A DNA stretch of 64,000 nucleotides from Pseudofrankia saprophytica (lineage in GTDB: Bacteria; Actinomycetota; Actinomycetes; Frankiales; Frankiaceae): positions 2,400,665-2,464,664 of the forward strand of contig NZ_KI912266.1 of NCBI RefSeq assembly GCF_000235425.2. The letters are read 5' to 3'. The notes under the pieces were generated by a model that made no database searches, was not told the origin of the DNA, and saw only the letters and a list, made by a program, of their open reading frames with translations. This document shows positions 55,781 to 64,000 of the stretch, in pieces (position 1 is the first letter of the stretch; every line of letters starts with the position of its first letter). A program made the translations under genes and the position numbers.

Positions 55781-55792
55781 TGGATCAGCCTA
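55781..55792 (-). promoter_or_regulatory. Leaderless promoter -10 of the MarR gene
   Basis: On the minus strand TAGGCT is followed after 6 nt by GTG. Confidence 0.5.
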
Positions 55793-55937
55793 CGTCGATG
55801 GCGGGGCAGGTGCTTAGGGCACGTTGGGCGGGGCCAGCCGGCCGCCGCGCGGGCTATGGTGGAACTCCGTCCAGTTCAGGTCCACACACTGCCGGTACCT
55901 GCCGCTTCGCGGCGGTAGCCAGACGGCTGAGGTTTCG

Positions 55938-57104
55938 TTGCCAGCTCCTACTCTTACCTCTGACGCGGTCCAGACGGCGCTCGCGACCGTCCTCGACCCC
56001 GAGATCGGCCGGCCGATCACCGAGCTCGACATGGTCGAGGCCATCCAGATCCGCGGCGACGGCTCGGTGGACGTGGTGGTCCTTCTCACCGTGTCGGGCT
56101 GCCCGATGCGCGAGGAGATCATCACCAGGGTCGACCGCGCGGTCAGCGCCATCGAGGGTGTCACCGGCGTCCGCGTCGCGCTGTCCGTGATGACGCCGGA
56201 ACAGCGGTCCGCCCTGCACGAAAAGCTGCGCGGCGGCGTGGCCCCGAAGGTGATCCCATTCGCCCAGGCGGGCTCGCTCACCCGGGTCTACGGGGTGGCG
56301 AGCGGCAAGGGCGGCGTGGGCAAGTCGTCGGTCACCGTCAACCTCGCCACGGCGATGGCCCAGTCGGGCTTGAAGGTCGGTGTTCTCGACGCCGACATCT
56401 ACGGGCATTCGGTGCCGCGAATGTTCGGTATCGAGCGCGGGCCCACGCAGGTCGATAAGATGATCATGCCGCCGCAGGCGTATGGCGTTCGCGTGATCTC
56501 CACGGGCATGTTCACTCGGGGAAACCAGCCGGTCACTTGGCGTGGTCCGATGCTGCACCGGGCGCTGGAGCAGTTCCTTTCCGACGTGTTCTGGGGCGAC
56601 CTGGACGTGTTGCTGCTCGACCTGCCACCCGGCACCGGCGACATCGCGATCTCGCTGGCCCAGCTGGTGCCGTCGTCCGAACTGCTGATCGTCACCACCC
56701 CGCAGGTGGCCGCGACCGAGGTGGCCGAGCGGGCCGGCACGATCGCCGCCCAGACCAGGCAGAACGTGGTCGGCGTCGTGGAGAACATGGCCTACCTGAG
56801 CTGTCCGCACTGCGACGAGCGGATCGACCTGTTCGGCGCCGGTGGCGGCGCCGCCGTCGCCGAGCGGCTCACCAAGGTGCTCGGCCACGACGTGCCGCTG
56901 CTGGCGCAGATCCCGATCGACGTCCGGCTGCGGGAGGGTGGCGACGCCGGCGTCCCGCTGGTCGTCGCCGACCCCGACTGCGAGGCCAGCAAGCAGCTGC
57001 GGTCGACTGCCGATCGGCTCGGCTACCGTTCCCGTGGCCTCGCCGGCCGTTCGCTCAACCTCTCGCCCGCCCGGGGCCTGGGCGCGCCCAAGCACGCGCA
57101 CTGA
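55938..57104 (+). CDS. mrp: Iron-sulfur cluster carrier ATPase Mrp/ApbC
   Basis: The 388-residue protein has an N-terminal MIP18/DUF59 domain (VLDPEIGRPITELDMV, LLTVSGCPMREEI) and a deviant-Walker P-loop domain (VYGVASGKGGVGKSSVTVNL). DLPPGTGDIAISL and the cluster motif CPHCDE are present. It likely transfers Fe-S clusters to apoproteins. TTG 55938 is chosen because CTGAGG lies five bases upstream; a TATGGT box at 55855-55860 may be the -10 of a promoter with a leader of about 70 nt. Confidence 0.95.
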   Translation: MPAPTLTSDAVQTALATVLDPEIGRPITELDMVEAIQIRGDGSVDVVVLLTVSGCPMREEIITRVDRAVSAIEGVTGVRVALSVMTPEQRSALHEKLRGGVAPKVIPFAQAGSLTRVYGVASGKGGVGKSSVTVNLATAMAQSGLKVGVLDADIYGHSVPRMFGIERGPTQVDKMIMPPQAYGVRVISTGMFTRGNQPVTWRGPMLHRALEQFLSDVFWGDLDVLLLDLPPGTGDIAISLAQLVPSSELLIVTTPQVAATEVAERAGTIAAQTRQNVVGVVENMAYLSCPHCDERIDLFGAGGGAAVAERLTKVLGHDVPLLAQIPIDVRLREGGDAGVPLVVADPDCEASKQLRSTADRLGYRSRGLAGRSLNLSPARGLGAPKHAH

Positions 57105-57122
57105 CCCGCGGGTCGAGCACAA

Positions 57123-57170
57123 CAGTGGGTGGGTTCCCGCACGTCCTGACGTGCGGGAACCCACCCACTG
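57123..57170. terminator. Very strong 23-bp hairpin after mrp
   Basis: A perfect 23-bp inverted repeat (57123-57145 with 57148-57170, 2-nt centre) begins 19 nt after the mrp stop. The arm contains GGGTGGGTTCCCGCACGTC. It should terminate in both directions. Confidence 0.8.
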
Positions 57171-57254
57171 CCGGTTCCCGGAACATCATGGGGGGCCGGG
57201 GCGCTGGGGTGAGGACAGGGCGGGCCCGCGCCCGCCGGATCTGGGGAGGTCGCG

Positions 57255-58124
57255 CTGGCCGGGATCGATCTGCACACCCACTCGACGGCGTCCGACGGGG
57301 TGCTCGCGCCCGCGGCGCTGGTGGCGGCGGCAGCCGGCGCGGGACTGTCGACGATCGCGCTCACCGATCATGACACCACGGCCGGGATGGCGGCGGCGGA
57401 GGCCGCGCTCCTGCCGGGCATGACGCTGGTGCCCGGGGCCGAGATCTCGTGCGAGGTCCGGGTCGCCGAGGACCGTGTGATCAGCCTGCACGTGCTCGCC
57501 TACCTGTTCGACCCCGACGAGCCCGAATTCGCCGCCGCCCGCGCCCACCTGCGCGACGACCGCGAGACGCGCGCCCGGCGGATGGTCGAGATGCTCGCCG
57601 CCGACGGCCACCCGGTGACCTGGGAGCGGATCGGGGAGCTGGCCGGCGGCACGGTCGGCCGGCCGCACATCGCCGCCGCGCTCCTGGAGGCCGGGGTGAT
57701 CTCCCATCTCGACGAGGCCTTCACCTCGGACTGGATTGGTGGCCGCAAAAGCCGGTACTGGGTCGGCAAGGCCCAGCCGGACGTCGCCGAGGCGCTGCGG
57801 CTGATCCACCGGGCCGGCGGGGTAAGCGTGTTCGCCCATCCGTTCGCCGCGGCCCGAGGCCCGGTCGTCGGGCCGGAGGTGATCGAGGAGATGGCCAGGC
57901 TCGGTCTCGTTGGCGTCGAGGTCGACCACCCGGACCATCCGCCGGCCGCCCGGGCCCGGCTGCGCGCGCTGGCCGCTGACCTCGGCCTGCTCGCGACCGG
58001 CTCCAGCGACTTCCACGGCACCAGGGAAGGCCTGGGCCGCGGCATCGGCGCGAACGGCACCGACCCGGCCGTCCTCGCCGCCCTCGTCGACCGCGCCACC
58101 GGAGACACCCCCCGCATTCGCTAG
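57255..58124 (+). CDS. PHP-domain metal-dependent phosphoesterase, probable CTG start
   Basis: The 289-residue protein has the PHP metal motifs GIDLHTHSTASDG, LTDHDTTAGM, PGAEISCEV, SVFAHPFAAA, EVDHPDHPPAA and GSSDFHG, as in YciV-type 5'-3' phosphoesterases. The first ATG/GTG/TTG in frame is GTG 57300, but that would delete the essential DLHTHS motif. Upstream, an in-frame TGA closes the frame without another standard start. GGGGAGG lies five bases before CTG 57255, which is therefore the likely start. Confidence 0.9.
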   Translation: MAGIDLHTHSTASDGVLAPAALVAAAAGAGLSTIALTDHDTTAGMAAAEAALLPGMTLVPGAEISCEVRVAEDRVISLHVLAYLFDPDEPEFAAARAHLRDDRETRARRMVEMLAADGHPVTWERIGELAGGTVGRPHIAAALLEAGVISHLDEAFTSDWIGGRKSRYWVGKAQPDVAEALRLIHRAGGVSVFAHPFAAARGPVVGPEVIEEMARLGLVGVEVDHPDHPPAARARLRALAADLGLLATGSSDFHGTREGLGRGIGANGTDPAVLAALVDRATGDTPRIR

Positions 58125-58446
58125 TGCCGCGTCCGACAGCATCCGCCCAGCGCCCCGCCGCGCCGGCCCCGCCCCGCCCGGCACCGCCGGCGGTCGGTTG
58201 ACCGCCGGCTGGGCCGCGGCGGGTACGTCTGGAAGCCCGCCGACGGGCACGGCCCGACCGCGGCGGTCACCAACGGGTGGTGATCGCCGGCCTCGTCCCG
58301 GGGGGCGAGGCGGCGTGATCCCTGGCTGAGGCGGCAATAACTCGGCTGGCGACGGGCCTCTTGGGCTGGTTGCTGCCGGTGAGCGGGGCTTGTCGGTTTA
58401 GTGATACCTTTTGCGCCGCTCCGCCCGACACGGTGAAGGGTTTGCG
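58125..58446. other. Intergenic region before the LppU-like gene
   Basis: About 320 bases hold no gene. An AT-richer stretch near 58395-58415 (TTTAGTGATACCTTTTG) may be the promoter. Confidence 0.4.
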
Positions 58447-59268
58447 GTGACCGATTCCACTGGCGCGGCTCCCGGCGGCTTCCCGCCTGGCTATGGGCCG
58501 CCCGGCAACGGGCCGGCCGGATCGGGCCAGCCTCCCGGTTATGGGCCGCCCCCCGGTTATGGGCCGCCTGCCGGCTATGGGCCCCCTGGCTATCTCGCCC
58601 CCACCCCGCAGGGCCAGGCGCCGGGCCAGCAGCCGATGCCGGGACCTGGGCCGTACGGCCCGCCGCCGGGGCCGGTCTGCCGCATCTGCGGCGGCGGGCC
58701 CGCGGTCGCCGCGACCATCCGCGGCCATAGAGGCTTCATCATCGTCATGCGGTTCCTGAAGACGCCGGGACCGTTCTGCCGGACGTGCGGCACCGCGGTT
58801 GTTCGTGACATGTCGGCGAAGACTCTGCTCCTTGGCTGGTGGGGCATCGTCTCGCTCTTCGCCACGCCGGTCACGCTGATCATCAACCTGGTGCAGTGGC
58901 AGAAGATCAAAAAACTTCCGCCCCGGCTGCCGTACGGCCCAGGGCAACCGTTGGACCCCGGTAAGCCACTGCTGCGCCGCCCTGCCGCCCTGGGACTGCT
59001 CGTTCCGGCGGCGGTGATCCTCCTGATCATCATCGGCGCCGTCGCGAGCCGCAGCGATCCCAGCAACGCCTCGGTCGGCGACTGCATTCACCAGACGGGA
59101 TCGACAAGCGCCAAGATCGTCGGTTGCTCCTCGGATGACGCCGAGTACATCGTGCTCGACCGGGTCAAGTCGGAGAGCCTCTGCGCTCTTGTCCCGGGAG
59201 TGGAGGCGACGTACAGCGAGATCGGGGGCAGCAGCGACTTCGTGCTCTGCCTGGGTGACGTTCCCTGA
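58447..59268 (+). CDS. Zinc-ribbon, two-helix membrane protein with LppU-like domain
   Basis: This 273-residue protein has a Pro/Gly/Tyr-rich N-terminus with an 18-bp repeat encoding PGYGPP, then two CxxC pairs (VCRICGG, FCRTCGT). Membrane segments follow (LLLGWWGIVSLFATPVTLII and LLVPAAVILLIIIGAVA). The outer domain (VGDCIHQTGS, VGCSSDDAEY, DFVLCLGD) has four Cys and resembles the LppU/SCO3897 family. Function is unknown. GAAGGG lies about 8 nt before the GTG. Confidence 0.75.
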   Translation: MTDSTGAAPGGFPPGYGPPGNGPAGSGQPPGYGPPPGYGPPAGYGPPGYLAPTPQGQAPGQQPMPGPGPYGPPPGPVCRICGGGPAVAATIRGHRGFIIVMRFLKTPGPFCRTCGTAVVRDMSAKTLLLGWWGIVSLFATPVTLIINLVQWQKIKKLPPRLPYGPGQPLDPGKPLLRRPAALGLLVPAAVILLIIIGAVASRSDPSNASVGDCIHQTGSTSAKIVGCSSDDAEYIVLDRVKSESLCALVPGVEATYSEIGGSSDFVLCLGDVP

Positions 59269-59307
59269 TGTTCCCGCGCGCTGGCCGCCGCACCACCTCT
59301 CCCCGCC

Positions 59308-59335
59308 GCGCCGGCGCCTCGGGAGCCGGCGCTTT
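59308..59335. terminator. Terminator between convergent LppU-like and lipid-kinase genes
   Basis: GCGCCGGC / GCCGGCGC forms an 8-bp stem with a 9-nt loop and is followed by TTT. Confidence 0.6.
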
Positions 59336-59427
59336 CCGCGGATCTCGCGCACAGGGAAGCCCGCCAGCTTCCTGAAGTCCGCCGGCCTGCCGCCGGGCGG
59401 GCCGGCGGCCAGCGCCCGGCGAACTGG

Positions 59428-60408
59428 TCAGTCGGCGGGCGGGGCGAGGAGACGCAGGGCGCCGGGGCGGATGACGATCTCGGTCGGGAGGTCCGCTACC
59501 GGGTCGCCGTCGGCGTAGACCTGGAACGGGCGGTCGGCGTCGACGGTGAGGCGGCGCGCCCGGAGCACGGTCACGTGCTTCGTGTCGACGTGGGTGCCCT
59601 TGAAGACCTTGTGGAAGAGCAACAGCAGGGTGAGCCGGCCCATGCGGTGCAGGAACACCACATCCAGCAGCCCGTCGGCGATGTCCGCGCCCGGGGCGTA
59701 GCGCATCCCACCGCCGTAGTACTGCGCGTTCGCCGCGGCGACCGACCATCCGACGACCTCGCGCGGCTCGCCGTCGTCGAGCCGGACGGTGAAACGCGCC
59801 GGCCGCCACGGTACGAGGGCCCGCATCGTCGAGTACGTGTAGACACTCTGACCACGCAGGAGCCGGGTCCTGTTGGCGATGACCTGGACATCCGAGTCGA
59901 AGCCCAGGCTCGCGATGCCGATGAACGGCGTGCCGTTCGCCTCCGGCAGGTCGACCCGGCGCTCCACCGCGCCCGCGAGGGCGCTGGCGGCGGCCACCGG
60001 GTCGCGGGGGATCCCGAGGCCTCGGGCGAAGTCGTTGCCCCGCCCGCCGGGCAGCACGGCAAGCAGGCCCCCGGCCTTCGCGGTGGCCCCCGCCACCCGT
60101 CCGACCAGCCCATCTCCGCCGAGCGCCACCGCGACCCGGCCCGAGCCGGCCGCCGCGGCGGCGAGCTCGTCCGCGTGGGCGATGTCACGGGTCCTCGCCA
60201 CCTCGACCTCGGCCGCCCAGCCGCGCAGCGCCGCCGTGACGTCCTCGAGCACCCGCCCGGCTCGCCCTCCGCCGGCGCTCGGGTTGACGATGACGCAGAG
60301 TCGGTCACGCGCGACCGGTACCGTGGCGAACTCCGCCGACGCGGCCTCGCGCTCCGGGATCGACGGGATCGCCGGGCTCGCTGGAGCCTGGGGGGCGGTT
60401 TTGGTCAT
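59428..60408 (-). CDS. Diacylglycerol kinase family lipid kinase
   Basis: The 326-residue protein is of the DagK/YegS catalytic family: VIVNPSAGGGRAGRVLEDV, the nucleotide loop ALGGDGLVGRVAGA (canonical GGDGT) and LPGGRGNDFARGLGIP. The C-terminal beta-sandwich (YYGGGMRYAPGADIADGLLD, FQVYADGDPVADLP) is present. It likely phosphorylates diacylglycerol or a similar lipid. The GGDGL variant may be a subgroup trait. Confidence 0.9.
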   Translation of the reverse strand: MTKTAPQAPASPAIPSIPEREAASAEFATVPVARDRLCVIVNPSAGGGRAGRVLEDVTAALRGWAAEVEVARTRDIAHADELAAAAAGSGRVAVALGGDGLVGRVAGATAKAGGLLAVLPGGRGNDFARGLGIPRDPVAAASALAGAVERRVDLPEANGTPFIGIASLGFDSDVQVIANRTRLLRGQSVYTYSTMRALVPWRPARFTVRLDDGEPREVVGWSVAAANAQYYGGGMRYAPGADIADGLLDVVFLHRMGRLTLLLLFHKVFKGTHVDTKHVTVLRARRLTVDADRPFQVYADGDPVADLPTEIVIRPGALRLLAPPAD

Positions 60409-60538
60409 GGCGGCCGGTGCTCTTTCGCTCGGGGGCGCGTCCGGACCGGGCCTGCGGGCCCTCCGGGTGTGCAGAGCCTACGAGCGGACGCGGCGCGGCG
60501 GGAACCCCGGCGCGTCACCCGGCGGAAACCCCGGTGCG

Positions 60539-61213
60539 TCAGTGGCCGTCGCCCTCGGCGGAGTCCGGGCTCTCGAGCCCCGGCATCGGCGAGTTGAGCC
60601 GATCGGTCTGGGCACCGAAGAGCAGGCGGTCGGCAAGCGCCGCCTGGTCGCGCAGGTCCTCCAGGACCAGGTGCTCCATCAGCAGGAGGGCGGCATCCGC
60701 GGGCCACAGCAACAGCCACAGCCACACCCCGCCGGCCTCGCCGATGAACGCCGCGCGGTCGTGCGGGCATCCCACCGGCCACAGCGCGGTCGGATGCCCC
60801 GCCGCCTCGACCTTCGCCTCGGGCAGGGTGTCCAACTGCGCGGGGTCGGGCCCGGTGATTCCCGCGAGCCGGGCGCCCAGCCCCGTGCCGGGCGACTCGG
60901 CGACCAGCACCATGTCCGCCGGGCCGCCGACCGGCGACGGCCCGGCCGTCGCCAGCGCCACCGCCCGCGCGCCCGCGCGGTCGTCGCCGGCCCAGCCGAT
61001 CCCACCTACATACCAGTGGACCGGCATCGGCGACGGTACCCAGATGGGTACCGTCGCCGTATCAGCGAGCTGGCGCAGTGCGTGCTCCGGTGCGGCGGTC
61101 GCCTGATGCCAGGGGAAGACGTCGCCGTGCTGTTCGCACCTCCACTGGTCGCTCCATAGGTCGGGCGGCCGTAGCCCACCCAGGCAGCGGGGACAGGTGG
61201 GTGCGCTCGTCAC
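60539..61213 (-). CDS. DUF6758 family protein
   Basis: The 224-residue protein starts MTSAPTCPRCLGGLRPPDLW, SDQWRCEQHGDVFPWHQA, which looks like a zinc ribbon. A domain of unknown function follows, with VPIWVPSPMPVHWYVGGIGW and VWLWLLLWPADAALLLMEHL. This matches the actinobacterial DUF6758 family that I recall beside MaoC/PHP genes. GGGAGGAG lies close before the GTG at 61213 and decides the start; the open frame to 61300 is not conserved. Confidence 0.8.
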   Translation of the reverse strand: MTSAPTCPRCLGGLRPPDLWSDQWRCEQHGDVFPWHQATAAPEHALRQLADTATVPIWVPSPMPVHWYVGGIGWAGDDRAGARAVALATAGPSPVGGPADMVLVAESPGTGLGARLAGITGPDPAQLDTLPEAKVEAAGHPTALWPVGCPHDRAAFIGEAGGVWLWLLLWPADAALLLMEHLVLEDLRDQAALADRLLFGAQTDRLNSPMPGLESPDSAEGDGH

Positions 61214-61408
61214 CTGGCTCCTCCCGAGCTCCTGGACCACCTCGCGGGCGGTCCGTTCCACCGCGTCCAGGGGACGCATCGCCGTGCGGACCGCAGCCAA
61301 CGGCCAAATGTGGGTCCGCGCACGAAGTGTGCCCAGCCACGCGCTGACAAACCCGGCGCGCGGTCATGACGGGAGGAGCTGGGAGGACTGGCCTGGATGG
61401 GGTGAAGG

Positions 61409-61915
61409 TCAGGACTCGGCCGGGACCGGGCGACCGGGCTGCTCGCCGCCCCTGGCCACTCCGTAGGACTGCTTCGGAACCATCACCTTGCGCCGATAGA
61501 CGCACACCACGACGCCGTCCTGGTTGTAGCCGCGGGTCTGGACGGTGACGATGCCACGGTCGTCCTTGCTCTTGGACTCGACCTTGTCGAGCACCGTCGA
61601 CTCGCCGTAGATGGTGTCGCCGTGGAACACCGGCTTCACATGGCGCAGCGACTCGACCTCGAGGTTCGCGATGGCCTTGCCGGACACGTCCGCCACCGAC
61701 ATGCCGAGCAACAGCGAGTAGACATAGTTGCCGACCACGACGTTCCGCTTGAACTGGGTGGTCTCCTCGGCGTAATGCGCGTCGATGTGCAGCGGGTGGT
61801 GATTCATGGTGAGCAGGCAGAACAGATGGTCGTCGTACTCGGTGATCGTCTTTCCTGGCCAGTGCTTGTAGACGGCACCAACCTCGAACTCCTCGTAGTA
61901 ACGGCCGAACTGCAT
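61409..61915 (-). CDS. MaoC-like hot-dog-fold dehydratase
   Basis: The 168-residue protein has the hydratase 2 motif in FCLLTMNHHPLHIDAHYAEE (catalytic Asp/His type) and NVVVGNYVYSLLLGMSVADV. VKPVFHGDTIYGESTVLDK follows, as in mesaconyl-CoA hydratase and other MaoC proteins. It probably hydrates an enoyl-CoA, but the substrate is unknown. GGGAGGG lies just before the ATG. Confidence 0.9.
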   Translation of the reverse strand: MQFGRYYEEFEVGAVYKHWPGKTITEYDDHLFCLLTMNHHPLHIDAHYAEETTQFKRNVVVGNYVYSLLLGMSVADVSGKAIANLEVESLRHVKPVFHGDTIYGESTVLDKVESKSKDDRGIVTVQTRGYNQDGVVVCVYRRKVMVPKQSYGVARGGEQPGRPVPAES

Positions 61916-62163
61916 CGTGCCCTCCCGTGACCTGGCGCATGGCGGAATGTCCCGCCCGGCGGGGATTCTGGCTTCGGCGAACCGCCGACCGCCCGGTTCC
62001 AGGGAGCGTAGGCGCGACTACCGGCGTCGCGCAGGCGGTCGCGAGCACCGTCACTTACCGGCGGCCCGGGCGCCTTCCCACCGACCGACGGACCCGGAAG
62101 GCAAAGGCCGGCCGCAAGCCAGGCACCGGGACGGAAGCCAGGTGTCAGGCCACGAGCCAGGCG

Positions 62164-62769
62164 TCAGATACGAAGGCCCCGCCGACGGGGATCGCGCAGG
62201 TCCATCTCCTCGGCGAGCCAGCGCTCCCGCAACGCCGCCGCACCATGGACCCGTTTGTAGGCCGATTCGTTCGGCGTCATCGGAAAGACCGGCAGAAACC
62301 GCACCGGCGCCGGAGTTCCGGCCGGACCCGCGCCACGATGCCCGGCCAGCTCGGCGAGCGGCAGATCCGGCACCAGGCCGCCCGGCTCGCCGACGAGCAC
62401 CCCGTGAAACGGAGCGTCATCCCAGAGCGGCTCGCCCAGGTCCAGGCCGGCACCCGCGGCCACCGGGACACCCTCGACCGCGGGAATCGCGGCCAGCACC
62501 GCCAGCCGGCGCGCGACGCTGTCGCGCGGAGCCCGCAGCGACAGCACGAGCTCCACCCGCGGACCGGCCGGGTCCCGGATCGCCGCCGCCGGGTCACCCA
62601 TCGGCTCGGCCGACATGCCCACCGTCGCGTACCGGAAGAAGCTGTCCGGATGCGGGCCGAACCGCAGCACGTCGATCGGCTCGGCGCCCAGGAAGGTGAT
62701 CCCCGCGCGGCCACTGATCGGACCGAACTCGCCTACCAGGTGTCGCTCGACCGCGACGCGCACATCCAC
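62164..62769 (-). CDS. Suppressor-of-fused (SUFU) domain protein
   Basis: This 201-residue protein shows the SUFU-like pattern: FRYATVGMSAEPMGDP, RVELVLSLRAPRDSVARRLA, a DDAPFHGVLVGEPGG segment, then VRFLPVFPMTPNESAYKRVHG near the C-terminus, a hallmark of bacterial SUFU proteins. Such proteins are often immunity proteins of toxin systems or of unknown use. The GTG at 62769 is supported by TACGAT eight bases upstream. Confidence 0.82.
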   Translation of the reverse strand: MDVRVAVERHLVGEFGPISGRAGITFLGAEPIDVLRFGPHPDSFFRYATVGMSAEPMGDPAAAIRDPAGPRVELVLSLRAPRDSVARRLAVLAAIPAVEGVPVAAGAGLDLGEPLWDDAPFHGVLVGEPGGLVPDLPLAELAGHRGAGPAGTPAPVRFLPVFPMTPNESAYKRVHGAAALRERWLAEEMDLRDPRRRGLRI

Positions 62770-62783
62770 AACGCCCGATCGTA
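62770..62783 (-). promoter_or_regulatory. Leaderless promoter -10 of the SUFU gene
   Basis: On the minus strand TACGAT is followed after 8 nt by GTG. Confidence 0.5.
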
Positions 62784-63113
62784 AGGTCGCCCCGCCCACG
62801 GCAGCCCCGCCGTGGGCGGCAGCCCACCCTGGCAACCCCGCCCTCGCGGCCCGTCCGCCTTGGCGGCCTGCCCGCCTCGGCGGCCTGGCCGGCCCGCCGG
62901 GGTGGTGAGCACCGTAACGTCGCATGGGGAGAGCGCCATGATGTAGTAGAGGCCGTTCGCGGTGCGTACGCCCCCGGAGTCGGGGATTTGCTGGCGCCGG
63001 GGATGTCCCTGCGCAGGCTCTATCTGGAACGATCGGGACCGGTGGCCACGCCCGCCCGGCAGCAGCCGGGTGAAAGCCGGGGCGAACCGGGCCGGCTGAG
63101 TACGGGAGGAACC
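62784..63113. other. Divergent region SUFU / TerD genes
   Basis: About 330 bases hold no supported gene. A less GC-rich patch near 62930-62960 may carry the terD promoter. Confidence 0.4.
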
Positions 63114-64000
63114 ATGGCTGGTGTGTTGAGCAAGGGGGCGAACGCGCCGCTGCCGACGCCGGACGTGCGGGTGGAGGTTTCCTCGTCGACGCCGCTCGAC
63201 ATCGCCGCGCTGTTGGTGACGCCGACGGGCAAGGTCCGTTCGGACGCCGACTTCGTCTTCTACAACCAGCCCAACGGCCCGGGCGTGCGGTTGACGCCGC
63301 CCTCGTCGCTGGAGTTCTCGCTGGCGGCCGTCCCGCCGGACATCGACAAGGTGGTCGTCACCGGAAGCCTCGACGGTTCGGGACCCGCGACGTTCGCCGC
63401 CGTCCGCGGGCTGACCGTCACCGTGCGGGACAGCCGGGGCGGCGCGGAGATCACCCGGTTCGCGCCGGAGGGCCTGGGTGCCGAGACCGCGCTGATCATG
63501 GTCGAGCTGTATCGCCGGGCGGGTGCCTGGAAGGTGCGCGCCGTCGGCCAGGGCTACGCCGCGGGGCTCGCCGGCATCGCCACCGACTTCGGCATCGCTG
63601 TCGACGAGCCCGGTCCGGCGGCCGCACAGCCCGCCCCCGCCGCGCGACCGGCTTCGCCCAGCCCGCGGCCGAACGCGGCCGGGCCGTCCGGCGGATGGCC
63701 GGCGCAGAACGAGGAGATGTTCGAGGCACCGACCCAGCTGGTGCGCCCGGAGGCGGCCGCGGCCCCCACCCCCCAGCCGCCGCAGGCCCCGCCGCGGCCG
63801 GGGCCGACGCCGCCGCCCGGCCAGCCCTGGGGCGCGCCGCCCCCCGGCGGTCAGCCGGGACACGGGCAGCAGCCGTGGGGCCCGCCGCCGCCCGCGCCGG
63901 GCCAGCCCCAGCAGTGGGGACCGCCGCCTGGCGGGTGGGCGCCCCCGGCCGGGCCGCCGTCGGCCCCCCAGCAGTGGGGCGCGCCGCAGGGGCCGCCGCC
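63114..64000 (+). CDS. TerD family protein with Pro/Gly-rich tail, partial
   Basis: At least 295 residues are encoded; the frame runs off the right edge. Residues 1-165 are a TerD domain: VLSKGANAPLP, PDIDKVVVTGSLDG, FAPEGLGAETALIMVELYRR and VGQGYAAGLAGIATDFGI, which includes Ca2+-binding acidic residues. A long disordered Pro/Gly/Gln/Trp tail (repeated QQWG and PWGPP) follows. TerD proteins are linked to tellurite and stress resistance. GGAGG lies four bases before the ATG. Confidence 0.9.
   Translation, partial: MAGVLSKGANAPLPTPDVRVEVSSSTPLDIAALLVTPTGKVRSDADFVFYNQPNGPGVRLTPPSSLEFSLAAVPPDIDKVVVTGSLDGSGPATFAAVRGLTVTVRDSRGGAEITRFAPEGLGAETALIMVELYRRAGAWKVRAVGQGYAAGLAGIATDFGIAVDEPGPAAAQPAPAARPASPSPRPNAAGPSGGWPAQNEEMFEAPTQLVRPEAAAAPTPQPPQAPPRPGPTPPPGQPWGAPPPGGQPGHGQQPWGPPPPAPGQPQQWGPPPGGWAPPAGPPSAPQQWGAPQGPP

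Noticed and set aside
57123..57170. Palindrome considered as an attachment site or mobile-element end
   Set aside because: No integrase, transposase, target duplication or second copy was seen in the window.

Overview
This is a high-GC, gene-dense actinobacterial chromosome segment with GC-rich third codon positions, many GTG/TTG starts, mycothiol synthesis (MshB), a 7Fe ferredoxin, a zinc-binding anti-sigma factor and several actinobacteria-only families (DUF4245, DUF6542, DUF3117, DUF6758). I infer a Frankia-like or related filamentous actinomycete. No rRNA, tRNA, CRISPR array, transposase or prophage gene was seen.

The core genes follow an order that, from memory, resembles Mycobacterium tuberculosis from about Rv1098 to Rv1229. 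In window order they are glpX (partial)-DUF4245-xseB-xseA-ispH, fumC, DUF6542-rmuC-ychF, typA, galE-mshB-DUF6113, fdxA-dapC-dapD-dapE, two LOG genes, folP2, a DivIVA-like gene, DUF3117, pepA, an O-methyltransferase, sigE-rseA-htrA-tatB and mrp. Blocks of polysaccharide genes lie between these at 4.4-8.3 kb (secreted GH16 protein and a polytopic membrane protein), 11.4-16.3 kb (Wzx-like flippase, GT14, two GT2) and 20.9-27.6 kb (GT2, a GT2-FkbM methyltransferase fusion, CE4 deacetylase, membrane acyltransferase). A three-gene ABC-2 exporter follows at 27.7-31.3 kb. Together the blocks hold glycosyltransferases, flippase, a polymerase-like membrane protein, O-methyl and O-acyl decoration, deacetylation and a glucanase-like protein, so they could make and modify one cell-surface glycan. 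No initiating phosphoglycosyltransferase was found here.

The right third holds lysine/diaminopimelate synthesis, the envelope-stress set sigE/rseA/htrA with tatB, a MarR regulator, Mrp, a PHP phosphoesterase, an LppU-like zinc-ribbon protein, a lipid kinase, a MaoC-like dehydratase, a SUFU-domain protein and a TerD protein cut by the right edge.

The most notable observations are: about fourteen genes with a TANNNT hexamer 6-9 nt before the start codon and no Shine-Dalgarno (leaderless mRNAs); an apparent +1 frameshift between the N-terminal region and the protease domain of HtrA; a PHP gene whose essential metal motif lies upstream of every ATG/GTG/TTG, implying a CTG start; an E. coli-type DapD in an actinomycete; a GH16 protein with ELNVME instead of ExDxxE; 15-bp tandem duplications in the disordered parts of five unrelated proteins; and a dispersed palindromic repeat upstream of ychF and typA.
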